A stretch of DNA of 64,000 nucleotides from Haliclystus octoradiatus (GCA_916610825.1 OU744450.1:5022030-5086029), one strand, 5' to 3'. Shown: positions 23,922 to 36,688, counted from the first letter of the stretch. Program-made: numbers and translations. Notes: generated from the sequence alone by a model not told the origin.

Positions 23922-23990
23922 CTAACCCTAACCCTAACCTAATACTATTGCGTGGATCGTGGTTTACTAAAATTCTACCACGGTCCACGC
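23922..23990. repeat. telomere-like CCCTAA repeats next to a 14-bp hairpin
   Basis: Three (CTAACC)-type hexamers at 23922-23940 are followed by GCGTGGATCGTGGT (23950-23963) and its near reverse complement ACCACGGTCCACGC (23977-23990). The same pair is found at 38112-38180 and 53520-53588. Confidence 0.8.
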
Positions 23991-24988
23991 CACGCCTTCG
24001 TTGCATTTGTTTGATTGTGGCTTGAATTTTTTTTGAATAAATGTTGAAATTACACTTGGGGCCAGGAGCCGTTAGAGATTTGAGATTTATTTATGTTTAC
24101 ATTTCATTATGATTTTCTAGAAAATTAGAATTTAACTGACAGTTAATTAAACATAAATAATCACAAAGAGTAGAAAGTAGTTTTCGTCATCATCCCAATT
24201 TATGTTTTTGGTTTTGTTCGAGATTTCAAAACACTTGATCATATGCACGGTTCATTGCCTGCACTGCTTTTGCTCTTTATAGCGGTGGCTTTGATATTTT
24301 AAGAAAACCTGATTTTTTCAATTTTACATCGAATTCAGTTGTTTTGTCAAAATTAAATATAGCCTATGTTCATACCACAAAAGAGAGCTTTCGAATGATG
24401 TGGGATGTTCAGGATTTCTTCGTATTGTTTTTGAGATTAGCCCGTAGAAAGTTTTGAAGGTCTTTTTTTATATAGTAGTAGAGAAGTAGAGATTTTAAAG
24501 GCTGAAGATGCAGTCTCCAAATATCCGGGATATGTATTCTATGGGTTGCCTTCGTAGTCTAACTCTACAGTATCGTAAGCGGATTCTTGTGTGTCATACT
24601 ACGCATGTCTATCAGCTATTTTACCCGCAACAAGTATTCAGTTTAAACATCTGTACTTTGCACAATGAAATAATTGTAGTGAAATAATTGTAGTCAGTCT
24701 TAACATTTCAACCGTGTCTAAAGATCGCATAGATGAAATTCACATCATTATTTATAATTATATATAATCAAAAATAATTAATGAATTCCATTTGAGTTGA
24801 TGAATTATTTATTATATGAATGATTTAACAAAGAGAACATATAATTAGAAACTAGCAGGATGAATCTGTTTCTCTAAAGCAGGTTTATATTATATTTTTA
24901 AATTCATTTTATTTCATTTTTGCATACAGCGACTGCAGATGCACACGCTTTACTTACTGTTTTCTAAAGCGAAATTATATCCGCTAAC

Positions 24989-25355
24989 ATGGCGCCGCAA
25001 TTGAAATACATCATTTTAAAGTATGCAGTTTGTTTCTTTATGAACTTTGTGGCAACTTGCATGGGGGATTGCCAAACTCGTAGTATGCCAAATAATATAA
25101 CATATGGGCAAATCCTGAATACTAAAATTGGGATGTTTCACACAGCGCTACCATTTCAATTCTATTCTAACACAACGATGAAAAGATGTACGATGATGCT
25201 TGCTGCTAGATCACAATTGTTATCTATGAATGTTGTTGGTGTAGACATCGCCAATGTTACATGCCAACTGTTCAAAACCAAAGCAAATGAAGAATTCAAC
25301 GAGGATGGTATTCTAGTTGCGAAAGATTATTCAAATTACATAGAAAAGTTTACAG
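24989..25355 (+). CDS. family copy C, exon 1 (signal peptide and N-terminal domain)
   Basis: ATG at 24989, MAPQLKYIILKYAVC; the hydrophobic segment to about residue 25 and the CMGDC junction suggest a secreted protein. The domain after the leader has sequons NIT, NTT and NVT, and the core KRCTMMLAARSQLLSMNVVG...VTCQLF. A PAN/apple-like fold is possible but unproven. The exon ends KFTG with donor CAG|GTAAGA at 25356; phase 1. With exon 2 (25707-26122) the protein is 260 residues. A TATATTATA-like sequence lies about 100 bp upstream. Confidence 0.88.
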
Positions 25356-25706
25356 GTAAGAAAGTAATTGATTTGTTCTGCATGTGAATATGAGTGTAGT
25401 AAATTTCAATTTCAATTGCATTCTCGATTTTATTGTTTTAATGGGTAAGAAAATCATCAATTCAAAAGTTTTTATTACACGCTGCAGTTTCCAAAAATTC
25501 TTTCATAAATCATAGTAAATTGAAATTGAAAAATCTGTCAACATCTTCACAGAATAGCAAACCAAACACTTCTATAATCTGTCAAAATAACAGTGAAAGC
25601 CATACATTCAAATGAATCACTTTGAAACACAAATTTTCAGCCAACTTTTTCCAACTTACCAACTTTTTCATCCGCTTTATTAATGTTTCATACCTTAACA
25701 TTTCAG

Positions 25707-26122
25707 GCTACATCAAAGCAGCTCTTAATCTGATTGATGTTGAAACCAAGGATGACAAGCCAGGAAGTTTCAATTTTATCTTGCCAACTGCACTCTATAA
25801 AATCAGACTACATCACGTCAGTGGCAGAGTGAGATGTGCAGAAGATCTACATTCAATGCCATTTGGGTGTTATTGGCAGGGTCCTAACGCAAACATAATG
25901 ATGTTGGTGAAAGGCTTTCGCGGTGAAATCATTGCTGACGAATCAGCATTTTGTGAATATGAGGGTAATGGCATGGATACAAAGTTTGTAGCCACTCATG
26001 ATTGTTTTCAATTGAATCAAAATCAACAGTATTCAATTTGGTACCACGAAGACTACATTGATCACTCAGAATCTAGCAATTCTGGAAAGACAACAATGGA
26101 AATGTTAGTGGAAATCTGTTAG
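25707..26122 (+). CDS. family copy C, exon 2 (C-terminal domain)
   Basis: Acceptor AACATTTCAG at 25706. The encoded sequence starts YIKAALNLIDVE and contains LYKIRLHHVSGRVRC, SMPFGCYWQGPNAN, LVKGFRGEIIADESAFCEYE, FVATHDCFQL, QYSIWYHEDY and ends MLVEIC. Five cysteines. The last third (HDCFQL to EIC) differs from D and E at many positions, although the remainder of the exon and the flanks are almost the same. The intron (25356-25706) lacks a segment of about 560 bp that D and E have. Confidence 0.88.
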
Positions 26123-26851
26123 CCCCACTGTCAACTATCGGTCATTTGCAAACTTATTTCGATCTCTCCGATTATCGATATACTCCTTTTATGCATTTTA
26201 GTATGGCACTTTTGAAGCAATTTAGAAATAATTAATTATTTGATCAGATCAAACAAGAAACACTGCATAATTATAATACGGTAGTTTGAAAACATTTTAA
26301 CATAAAATCATGAAATATATTCTCAAAAGACGACATTTATTGTATCGGCTTATAAATAGACTCAAATAGAAGTAAATCTACAATCTGTGTAGAAGTATAT
26401 AGTCCAATAGAAAAATTCAAACAACCATATGGACATGCTGACTATCACATTGTTATTGGAAATAGTTTACGATTATTCACTAGGATATTATGAATTACTT
26501 AAATCGAAAACTACTTTAAATTATGTACCCAAACTAGCTGCAGGCTGTTATCGTTAAAACTCAGATAGAAATGAAACCATGTAAAATGTAAACGAGGAAG
26601 CACCGAGATGAATTTAAATACAATTTTATTTCGAACTAAGCTAGGAGACTCCCAACTGTCAGTGAAACAACAAGGCAATGGAGAAAACTATCCTGTAAAT
26701 AAAAGCACATCGAAAACACTTAATAGACATATAGATTAATCTTTGTATTATAAATTGTTTCAGATATGTAAATAGAGTAATTACTTGTAAAGGTTTCTAT
26801 CTAAATAATGAGTTTTTCCGAGTCAAATGGCTTACGTGTATTGTACCTTCT

Positions 26852-27440
26852 TTGAATCGTTTAAAATTGAATAACAGGCAAGTTTTCATTACTGAGCATC
26901 CACAAACCCTGCTGCAAAACGTATGCTTCAACTCAACCATTTACTTTTGCAGGAGGAGGAGAGAAGGATTTAGAGAGTTGAATAAAAATTGTTTCAATTT
27001 TAAATTGGACGAAAATGGAGTAGAGTACGCATCCATTAATCACAATGAGTTTGTCCAATACCACCAAGGTGAATTACACGAGAAATTGGACTACATTGAT
27101 ATATCAGATTATATAAATTTAGCGGGGAAATGATGGATATACAGCTCTGAAGTCTTACCTGGAAAAATACATCCAACTTGTGAGGCGCTTTTTCAGTATC
27201 CAAAAAGTAACTGGAAACCATCAAATATTATTTGGTACGAGAATAGACTACGGGGCATTAATAAACTTGGAGATATGATAAAAGTTATTAGTAAAGATGC
27301 TGGTCTTTCACAGGCGTATCAAATCACTATGTAGGAGCCACCTCCATCACGCTTCTATCAGACACTGATGTGGCCAACATGCATATTATGTCAATCTCCG
27401 GCCACAGAAACGAACAGTTCAAAATGTTCATTTGCCCCTG
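26852..27440 (+). pseudogene. Crypton-type / DUF3504 tyrosine recombinase remnant, unit 1
   Basis: The frame from 26852 reads HPQTLLQNVCFNSTIYFCRR, then REGFRELN, a YHQGEL segment, and stops at TGA 27131-27133. The same frame continues past this TGA with PTCEALFQYPKSNW, IIWYENRLRGINKLGDM and KVISKDAGLSQAY. One frame step later comes NHYVGATSIT and HIMSISGHRNEQF. This order matches KIAA1958/ZMYM-like DUF3504 domains, which derive from Crypton tyrosine recombinases (NHxxRATxIT and GHRNE motifs). The HxxR arginine is glycine in this copy (HYVG). The nonsense codon, the frameshift and the lost arginine make it a pseudogene. No start or upstream exons were identified. Confidence 0.85.
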
Positions 27441-28292
27441 TCCCAATTAAGCTGCTTGTCCTTTTTCATCTTCAGTAAAATCTTTGTTCATTATCATTAT
27501 AATAGTTATACAGCTGCTTGAACTGTTATAAAATTTTTTATGTTATCGTTATTTCAAAAAATTTCTCTATGATTGTGTTGATCTTGATATCTGATTTGTT
27601 CTTTCTTGTGGGTGTTCTTTTATGATCATAATGGTATTATCTGTCACTCGTAAAATAAAATGGCGTGCAACAGAAAGGAAATATTTAGTGATCACGCGGA
27701 CTTGGTTACTATAATCACGCGAATCAATAATCTATGATGGTTATTGGTCGAAAGTGTTTCGCGGCCTTTGTTGAAGAAGTGTAGAACCCTTTAGTCAATA
27801 ACATTTTGATGTTGAAGTTGCGAACTTACAGCCGGAATGAGCTCCTATACTGTTGCGTGATCATGCATTAACAAGGGAGACTACGAATATTATTTTTTAT
27901 TGAAAATTGAAAGCTAGAAAAGAAAAAGAACGCGGAGAGCTAGAGGAAGAAGAGTTGGAAAAATAATTGATATCGAGAAATATTTAAAGAAAATTAAGAA
28001 TAATCAAGAAGAAGAATTAGTTTAATGGCATTGAGAACAATGTAAATAATACAATCAATGACTATTGTACAATTGACAAATAATGAATAAGAAACTATAA
28101 ATTACAATCTGATAATTGCAGGAATGCTGCGTATAGTGAGAACACGAGGAAGGCGTTACAAAATTATGAGCTACCTCTGCGAGTTCGTGTGCTTTTTGCA
28201 ATTCGAGAGTTCTCGTAACCATGTGAGTGCAATGATCAGGCTGTAATTATAGCTCGACCCTATTCATTATTCGTTTTACGACATGATAGATA

Positions 28293-28780
28293 GTGTATGT
28301 CCTACCTGTTCTTCTTTGCAACTGCCAAACAAGGAATGTAAATGAAAGGAAAAACACAGAATTGGACTCCTTTCACAGGCGTCTGTTGAGAAACGTCTCA
28401 CGGCAGAAATATCACTCAGATAGGGGAACGCCATCAAACGAACACATTTACCAAAAATATCACAAGAATCGCTTTTTATTCAGATGCAAACAATCCATGG
28501 TCCCATTTGGGGCACACTATTCACCATGGGGGCCGGAAAAGTTAAAATTGAGACGTACGTTATAATAAGTAAATCTGAGAAAGAATATGGGGAGACCCCA
28601 ATTGAACAAAGCAGGACCAGCTAAGATGGAGATGAGAGAGAGAGATGCATGGACGCATGGACGAGGAGGATGCTAGCGATGGGAAGAAATGGAAGGAGGA
28701 AATCAATAAAGATCAAAAGAGAGGAACTTCAAGACAAACAAACCAGCCGAAGCATCTAATGAACTATGTACTATAGTAAA
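28293..28780 (+). pseudogene. LINE 3'-end fragment (RT C-terminal tail), unit 1
   Basis: The frame 28293-28565 encodes VLLCNCQTRN, ELDSFHRRLLRNV and NEHIYQKYHKNR, resembling the C-terminal part of many LINE RTs (LLYxxxxW, LDxFHRRxLR, ISNxxLY). After stops comes a weaker GRP-containing basic stretch (about 28590-28700). No catalytic motifs are left. Moderate confidence, since the match is short. Confidence 0.5.
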
Positions 28781-30599
28781 CAAAATATGTTCCCAACTAC
28801 GAGCGAAGAGAATTAAGTATATAATAACTCTTCGTTGCAAATTCATAGCTAATTTACCTACATTATGTACGATAATGCATGGTTCGATTATATCGCTCCA
28901 TTGCTTTGTCGTTCATTTCTATTGTTTACAAGAAATCAAGCCTCTAGTAAGTCAGGCGCACAGCATCTATAACCCCTTGTTGCTGCTATTTATTCTTCTG
29001 GTTTCTAAACTGTTAATTTCCTACAAACTAATGACTACAACTGTTGCTACTACTACTAAAAGATGACACCGTGGAAAGGCGGAGGGTATTTGGGGTCGCT
29101 AAGTGGTTCTGAAATGGGCGACAGAGAGAACTAGATTGCGGACGAGAAATGTGTATGGATGTCTCTCGAAAATTAAAAATCAACAATGCAAATACAAAAA
29201 CGTCAATAAAATTATAATAAAATGCCAAACTGAAATGATAATAAAAGAGCAACAGGCCATAACTTATTAATGGTCTGTGCTATTAATGACATGACAAAAT
29301 TATACACATATAGTGCTGTGTGGTCAACATGAAAAGCAGTGAATTGCTTACCAATGTGACACTACGATGAAGTGTCAAATGCATATTGTTGGTAGTGCCA
29401 ATATTGAAAGCGCTCAGTACACTTTGTAATATATACACTGCATGCAAGAGATAGCGCGTAATGATAAGCTCCTTAAGAAAATTGCGTCGTTATTAATTAC
29501 GCAACGGTAATTTGTAGATGACTTCTGTTATTGAATTAAAAGCTGATGATCATTTGAACGGAATAAACAAATAATTTGATTATTTGGCAATTACTTTTAT
29601 TTGAATTGGTATAAATTACTACTGATGGGCAATGATATTTACTTCGGCAATTGTTGCTTTGTTAGGGTTTGTGTCACCGACAAAGTAAATGTTTGTCAGT
29701 CAGCTGATCTGCCAGTTTGTTGGTGATCAGGTCTTTGTGTATTTGACTGGCTTGAATGTTTTCTGACAACGACCTTAGCTGGATGCAAAGAAAAGCGTTG
29801 AATAATTGACACTTTTTAACTTGTTTTCCTATTACAATAAATTTCCTTTCACCTATGTTATGGATGTTGTCGTCCGAGCCTCGTTGGACTCCGATGATTA
29901 TTGGGTTTTAGGCCTCTGGACGGAGCCGGCAGGTTCATTTGCGAAGTTGATTTCGGTATGAGGATTCCATTTCCCATATATAATAAAAGACGTATCCTCA
30001 ATCCGACGCTTTTGCCAATAGTATTTCCTATGCAACAAATGTAGCCATTCAAATAGAGGAATTTGTATAATCACATTGTTTGTGATGAATAGAATTTATG
30101 ATGATATTGCAAATAGTATGCATTAATTAACCGTTTGCTTTAACCAGTAAGTTATGTTTCTGCATTTTTGAATAAGAAATGATTGTGCAAAGCAAAATTT
30201 CTTATAGAAACATTCTTATAAAAGGGTTATTCGATTTAGTTTATCGTGTTGAAAAATACTTTGCTAAAGTTAAAATGACTACAATGTTACAATGAATACT
30301 GAAGCGTTTTGAAAAATTTGAAACTATACATGGTACTGATTTTAGCTACCTATTTGACCATTTCAATATATAAGTAGTAACAACATTGATCAAAACTTTA
30401 CAAGCTTAGCTATCATGTTTCAAATTTATGCAGTTACCAAAATCAGTAATGTTTATTAAAGTCAAAGAAGCATTATAGACATAAATGTATGTAGCATATG
30501 CATATATGTATTTACGCTTAAAACTGAAACGTCAAAATCCCCCCATATTCCATTGTATACTAATAGCATTTCACAGTTTAAAATAAATCAGCCCATACC

Positions 30600-31092
30600 T
30601 ATAGACGCCAATTTTACTAATTTGAATGTGAACGGTACATTGACGAATACATGAAGATAAATAAGCAGGTATAAAGACGACAAATGAATAGACACAATTT
30701 GTTACGGCAATAATAAAGTTTGTTGAATAAAGTTGAATAAACCAATAATCTTGTGAGTTGATTGAAATATATATATATATGATTACTGTACTGTTGATAA
30801 ATCCGTTTTAAACTAGAAAGAGATTAAATTATATTAATTATGATTAACATGACATACTAAAGTAAACAATTTTATAAGTTACGTAAAATAGGATAAATTC
30901 ATACCGTGTGCTCTTTTCCGCGTCTTCACTGTTCTCTTTCTGTTCTACACTGATTGATATCACGTTGACATATTAATAAATGTATGTCACGATTTGTTCT
31001 ATTTAGGAGGATTTTATAATTAAACGAATCAAGTAGTAAGTATAGAGAAAATGAATAGTTCGAGAAATCTATGGGGAAAATTATCGCTTACA
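30600..31092 (-). repeat. 3' LTR of the unit 2 BEL/Pao element
   Basis: 493 bp, same length and near-identical sequence as 36689-37181. In element orientation it starts TGTAAGCG and ends CGTCTATA. Confidence 0.93.
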
Positions 31093-31227
31093 GCCTCCCT
31101 AATTTACGAAGTATCAATTGAGTTAATTAATAATAAAAAGTGATAATTTTCTACGCAATGGTTAAATATATACAAAACTGTTTTGAATCTTCTTCTTCTT
31201 CTTCGATTGTCATTGACATCTGAATCT

Positions 31228-33714
31228 TCACTGATCATCTGCTTCACATATCATGCATAATTTGTTTACAGGTCTCATCAAAATAGACTGCTTAGTTTGA
31301 AGCTTCACGCTTCTAATAATACCATCTTTTCCAGGATACACATCCGTGATACGACCCATAAGCCAATTTCCTCGTGGTTGATCTTCGTCATAAATTAAGA
31401 CTACGTCATTGACTTTGACATTACCATTTGAGCGTTGCCATTTTTGAGTAATAATAATAGTTGGCAAATATTCCTTTCTCCATCTTCTCCAAAACATATC
31501 GGCCAGATGCTGTGTTTGGCGCCATCTTCTTCTTGTGTAATTGTCATGTTCACTGAAGACTCCAGGTGGAAATGTTCCCTTGTAACGCTGTATTAACAAG
31601 TTATTTGGAGAAAGTGCTTGCAAATCGTTTGGATCATCAGACGAAAGAGTCAACGGTCTGCTGTTCAGTATTGCTTCACATTCAGTTATAAATGTATACA
31701 TTCTCTTGCTTTCCAATCGACGTTCTCCTAGTGTTCCAATCACCGCAGCCAGTGCTCGACGTACACTTCTAATAAGGCGCTCCCATACACCACTCATGTT
31801 AGATGCGGTTGGTGTTTGGAAGATCCATTTCGTTGCATATTGATGAAGAAACTTCTCAATCGTACTCTGATCCAGTTGTGACAGTGCATGCTTCAATTCA
31901 CGGTCTGCTGATTTGAAATTTGACCCATTATCACTGCGTAACTCCTTTGGCTGTCCACGGCGGTTAACAAATCTTCTGAGAGTATCGATAAAGTCATTGG
32001 TGTCCAACGATTCAGAAACTTCTAGATGGATTGCCCGTGAATTCAGGCAAGTGAAAATGCAACCCCATCTTTTATGACATTTTCTGCCTTCCTTTACTAA
32101 TAGTGGGCCAAAATAGCCTAATCCAGTATACGTGAATGGAGGGTCATCGGCTTGTAATCTTGATGCTGGTAACTCAGCCATAGAAGGTTGCATTCTTTTC
32201 GCCATGTGCTTTTTACATTGCACACAGCTTCTGATTAGCTTTCTTGCGTTTGGCCTTGCCCCCAAAATCCAGTACTTTTGTCTTAGTTCTGCAAGTACAT
32301 GCTCCAAACTTCCATGAGACAACTTCAAATGAAAATGACGAAGTAATAAATTAGAGACATGATGAGATTTTGGTAGTATAAGAGGATGTTTCGCCTCAAA
32401 GCTAATTGGTGCGTTGTATAATCTTCCTCCAACTCTAAGCTGTCCATCCTTCATAGTCGGTGTTAACTTTACAAGGTTGCTGTCCTTTGATATTGCCTTC
32501 TTTTCTTGAAGATTTTTAATTTCTTTGTGAAAGGATGTATGTTGGACGTAATTGATAACAGAATTTTCAGCATTGATTAATTCTTGCAGTCCAAATGAAC
32601 CTTTCTTGCAGCTTTTAGGATTTTTCAAAAATTGAATAAATCTCTTCAGCCATGCAGTTTTTGTTATCAATTTATCCCAAGATGAATATCTTGTAATGAA
32701 GTCGTCGAACAGTTGTTTACTCTGGTTCTCTGTTTGACTTACGCTGTAGTTACTGCATTTCTTTATTTCTGGATCGTCATCTGATAGAGCTACATCATTG
32801 CTAAATGTATTTATTGGCCAAGCTGATTCTGTCTGGAGTAAAAACTTTGGGCCAGTGAACCATTTAGAATGTTGCCGCAAATTGGATACCGTCGCTCCTC
32901 TGGATACGATATCTGCTGGGTTCATCTTAGTTGGAACATATCTCCATTGCGATTGCTCAGTCGTATCTCTTATCTCTTCTATGCGATTTGCCACAAAGGG
33001 ATGGAATCTTTTGGTTTCATTGCTAATGTATTTCAATACTGTGGTAGAGTCTGTCCAGAAGTAGCTGTCATTTACATTGAGATCCAATTCTCTAAGGACA
33101 CTTGCATGGACTCTTACAGCGATAGTAGCAGCCTGTAATTCTAGACGAGGTATACTTGTTTGTCTTCTGGGTGCTAGTCTTCCCTTAGCAATCACAAAGC
33201 AAAAATTTATGTCTCCACGTAATGATGATGAACGAATATAAGAGACAGCACCATACGCCTTTTCTGAAGCGTCAGCAAAGGTGTGTAGTTGGATGTTCTT
33301 GCTTTCTGGTAGTACCATTAACCTTGGAATGGACATTTCTTCTGCTTGTTGAACCTCAGTAAGCCACAATTGCCATCGTCGTTTATCTTCATCGGACAAA
33401 ACGTCATCCCAATCGATCTTTCTTTGCCAGAGCTCTTGAAGTAGTAGCTTTGCATTCAGTAATATCGGTGCTGCTATTCCAAGTGGATCATATGTTGAAC
33501 TAATAGTTGACAGTATGCCTCTCTTTGTAAGTGGAGATGATGTTGTTATTGCTTTATATCCAAGCGTATCTTCCGTAACTCTCCACTGCACTCCCAACGC
33601 TCTCTGCGGGGCTGTCTCTTGCTTGAATAGGTCTATAGCGGTAGGGGCTTGTTGCGATGCTTCAAATGACGCAACTACTTTTGGAGAGTTGCTTAGCCAC
33701 TTGGTTAGTTTGAA
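31228..33714 (-). pseudogene. BEL/Pao Pol, 3' part: RT end, RNase H, integrase
   Basis: The open frame continues in frame from the TGA at 33715-33717 down to 31228; no ATG is needed because this is the second half of one polyprotein. RNase H is seen by HTFADAS (about 33273), PRLELQAA and FWTDSTT. The integrase zinc region has HLKLSH and CVQCKKH. In the catalytic core the first aspartate is replaced by glycine (GLGYFGP, GGC codon at 32118-32116), while the second D (RSDNG, about 31932) and the E (GVWERL) remain, 49 residues apart. A C-terminal region with WRRWRKEYLP follows. The missing first acidic residue should abolish strand transfer. Host role: none. Confidence 0.92.
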
Positions 33715-36231
33715 TCAACCCTTTTTGAGCAACTTGACTAACTCTTTGCTTAAATTGATAGCTTTTTCTTCGTTGTCAACTGATTTTAGCAAATCATCTA
33801 CGTAAAAATTCCTTTTAACTGTCTTAACTGCTTCGTCACTGTAATTGTCTGCATTGTCAATAGCAGTTTGTTGTAAAGCATATGTTGCGCAACAAGGACT
33901 GTCAGTTGAACCAAAGATGTGTACATTCATAGCATAATCTATAGGGTCTTTTGTTATCTCATTTTCCCACCATAGAAACCGTAAGGAGTGTGTATCAGCT
34001 GGTGTGACTCTTACTTGCAGAAACATTTTGCAAATATCAGCAAGCATGGCTATTTTGTGTTCCCTGAACCTTAGCAATACTCCGATAAGATCGTTAGTTG
34101 AATCAGGCCCATGCATCAGTTCTTCGTTGAGTGATATTCCTTTGTACTTTGCGGCTGCATCAAAGACAACTCTCAATTTTGATTTATTTGGGTTTGACAC
34201 TGCATGATGCGGTAAGTACCATATTTTGTTGCTTTCAACTGCCAATTCTTGGTGTGACAATCTCTTAGCGTGACCTTGTTCTAAATAATCTTGCATTACG
34301 TCTTTATAAGCATTATAATAATTTGAATTCTTTACAAATTTGTTTTTTAACGGCATAATTCTCTTCAGTGCTAACTGTCTGTTGTTTGGTAAACTTGTAT
34401 CAGGCTTACGCCATAACAATCCTGTTTCATAATGCCCTTCTTTTAGAATTGTCTTTTCGCTTAATATTTGCAATGAACGTTTGTCTTCAATGGAATGCGC
34501 TTTAGCTCCAGATGTACCATAGCTTTCTATTGCCCAAAACCGCTCTATGCTCTTATTAAGTATATCATCCTTGATTGTATTAACTGCGTTAGCGGAGAAA
34601 GTTACACCCTCCTCGTTTGATTCCTTTAATTTCCCTAACAGGCACCATCCCAATTTGGTTTTGACAGCTATTGGCTGATTTGGCTTTCCTGAAATGATTT
34701 CATCATGGATCATTGCCTCCGGGACATCTGTGCCAATGATCATCGAAACTGAGCTATAATCTGCTAAGGGTAGCGGAACATTTTTTAGATGAGGGTAGCC
34801 TTTTAGATCTCTTGCCTTTGGTCTTTTAGGCATTGCAACATATAAATCATCTATTGCCCATACAGTTTCTAGTTTAATCCTGGTGTTGGTATCATCATTC
34901 ATTGCAGCTACTTCATAACTAATTTTGGATGCTTCCCTTTTTGTTGAAATGTCACTCACAGTGCTTAGGTTTAGCTCATGTTTATCACCTGTGAGATTCA
35001 ATTTATCTGCTAGCCATTTGCTGCACATGGTCAAAGATGATCCGGAATCAAGCAGTGCATACGTTGTTATCTCCTTTCCATATTTTGCTATTGCTCTGAC
35101 AGCAACTATTTGAGTCAAAGCCGGTGATAAATGTACAGTTGAATTCGTTGTCATGGTTACCGATGGCACTGACGGTTCTTCCAAATTGTTGCTCGTGTTG
35201 CTATCGGATATCACGTGATTGGTTTGTCTACCCTCGTTTACATTCATTGTTGATTCTGTATTATGTAATAGAGTGTGATGCCGACGTTTGCACGATTGAC
35301 ACGTATTTTCACTTCTACATAGGTTAGATGTATGTGAGATTCCCAGGCAGTTAAAACATAGCTTATAGCTTTTTACTACCGTCAATCGTTCTTGGTAGTT
35401 CATATCTAAGAATTTTGAACATTTGTTTATCCGATGGTCTTGCTTACATAACGTACATTCCCTTTGTTTATAAACATTCGATTGCTCAGGAACTGAACCA
35501 ATGGCATTAACTGGGTTCAGTTTTGTCTGGCTGCTTTTCATGTCATTCTTTGCACGACCAAAAACTGGATCGTTCAAAATATCTGCTTGTAAAGCAACGA
35601 ATTTGGCCATGTCTGATAACTCAGGTACTTGACCCTTGATTCGCATCTTAGTGGCAATTGTTGCCCATTTGTTTTGCATGGAATGGGGTAATCGCTTGTA
35701 CACCTGATTTAATGTTATTGAAGCATTGATGTCTGATCGATATCCTGATCTATTTAATGTGTCAACGCAGTCCTGTAATGAATATGAATAATATAGAATA
35801 CCGTTTGCATCATCATCTTGCAACTGCTTTCCTGTTGTTATTTTAGCTATAAAGGCTGTAGCAACTTCGTAGGGGTTTCCGAATTGTTTTTTAAGGATTG
35901 TTAACCCTCTTGTAAATCCATCTTCTAGACCAATACAATTTTGAATTGCAGTTTTAGCCTCCCCCGTACAACTATTGATTAAGTGCCATAACTTTTCATT
36001 TTCATTCAACCCTGTAGGGGCCATCATCTGCTTGAAAGTTTCAATAAATCGTATGTATTCTGTCGCGTCCCCACTAAAGGAAAGGGGGCGAATAGTTGGC
36101 AAACCGATTCTTGCAATTATATTTCCCAATTGATTTGCTTGGTTGTCGTTACTGTTTGCTAAATTTGAATTGGTTGTTAACAATTGATTTATTTTTTGGA
36201 AGCGTGTCAAACCAATCGTGCACTTTTTCAT
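33715..36231 (-). pseudogene. BEL/Pao Gag-protease-RT, broken by a nonsense codon
   Basis: About 838 codons. Gag capsid region: RPLSFSGDATEYIRF (DUF1759-like). Zinc knuckle CFNCLGISHTSNLC is at about residues 291-304 (CX2CX4HX4C). Aspartic protease: ALLDSGSS with D at about 395. RT: LADICKMFLQV and YVDD at about 810-813. The frame ends at TGA 33715-33717, where related elements have a glycine codon (the next residues read FKLTKW); the frame then continues as 31228-33714. This is a single nonsense change. The upstream end overlaps 36149-36649 in another frame. Confidence 0.92.
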
Positions 36232-36649
36232 TTACGGTTAATTGGTCGTTTAGCGGTTTCACAGATGTTATAATTGGTTTAATTTCATTAGTTTCTGTTA
36301 ACTCATGTTCTGAGACTTCAGAGCCGCTGTCATCATTTTCACTGTCATCACAATATTTTAAATCGAGTTCTGATTTCTTCAAGTTCATATTTACTGTCAA
36401 TAACTTTTTTGACATTGTCAATTCCGCTTCTTTCTCGACGTATTTTACGGTCTCGTCTCTTTTGTATTGTGCTAGCTCCAACGCATGCTGTGCCTCTCTT
36501 CGGCGCGTCGAATTTGATGACTTAGATGCTTTTGAGTACCTTGTAGAATGCGTTTTTTGACTTCTAGCCCGGGTTGATCTTTGTTCGATAAGTTGTCCCT
36601 CTAAAGGGGGCATAGAAGTGCCTTCTGCACCTTCGGTACCGCGAGACAT
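36149..36649 (-). pseudogene. BEL/Pao Gag, N-terminal part, out of frame with the rest
   Basis: The ATG at 36649 lies 39 bp inside the 5' LTR and starts MSRGTEGAEGTSMPPLEGQ. 166 residues, highly charged with a likely coiled-coil stretch (RREAQHALELAQYKRDE). The Gag continues only in the +1 frame (33715-36231). The switch could be at an A6 run (CCAAAAAAT, about 36200), either as a one-base insertion or as frameshifting. BEL elements usually have a single long frame, so an indel is the simpler reading. Confidence 0.8.
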
Positions 36650-36688
36650 GCTTTCTTTTAACGGTCAAAGGTATACGTTTAAAACTAA

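Larger units (their letters stand above)
22125..29719 (+). repeat. segmental duplication unit 1 (gene C)
   Basis: First of three tandem units on the plus strand. It begins with TTGGTGATCAGGTCTTTGTG inside a retroelement remnant and matches unit 2 (from 29720) and unit 3 (from about 44465) closely along its whole length, interrupted by unit-specific insertions. Contents: a block at 22.2-22.5 kb, an AT-rich region with degenerate repeats, gene C, a Crypton remnant and a LINE tail. About 210 bp at its end (29510-29719) is absent from the unit 2/3 junction. The 64-codon open frame at 22263-22457, repeated in each unit, has no recognised relative and is probably not a gene. Confidence 0.9.

Noticed and set aside
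26852-27133. Receptor cytoplasmic tail with three ITIM-like motifs (VEYASI, LDYIDI, SDYINL)
   Set aside because: The frame continues past the TGA into PTCEALFQYPKSNW, WYENRLRGINKLGDM and NHYxxATSIT...GHRNEQ, which identifies a DUF3504/Crypton recombinase remnant; there is no transmembrane segment upstream, so the tyrosine motifs are coincidental.
33715-33717. TGA in the BEL/Pao RT as selenocysteine or programmed readthrough
   Set aside because: Related elements, including the intact one here, read through this region with ordinary codons; a single-base change to a stop is simpler, and the element has other lethal changes.
36190-36210. Programmed -1 frameshift at A-AAA-AAT in gag
   Set aside because: The heptamer is in the right phase for -1 slippage, but the downstream Gag frame is +1; a -1 shift runs into a stop (TAA) at once.
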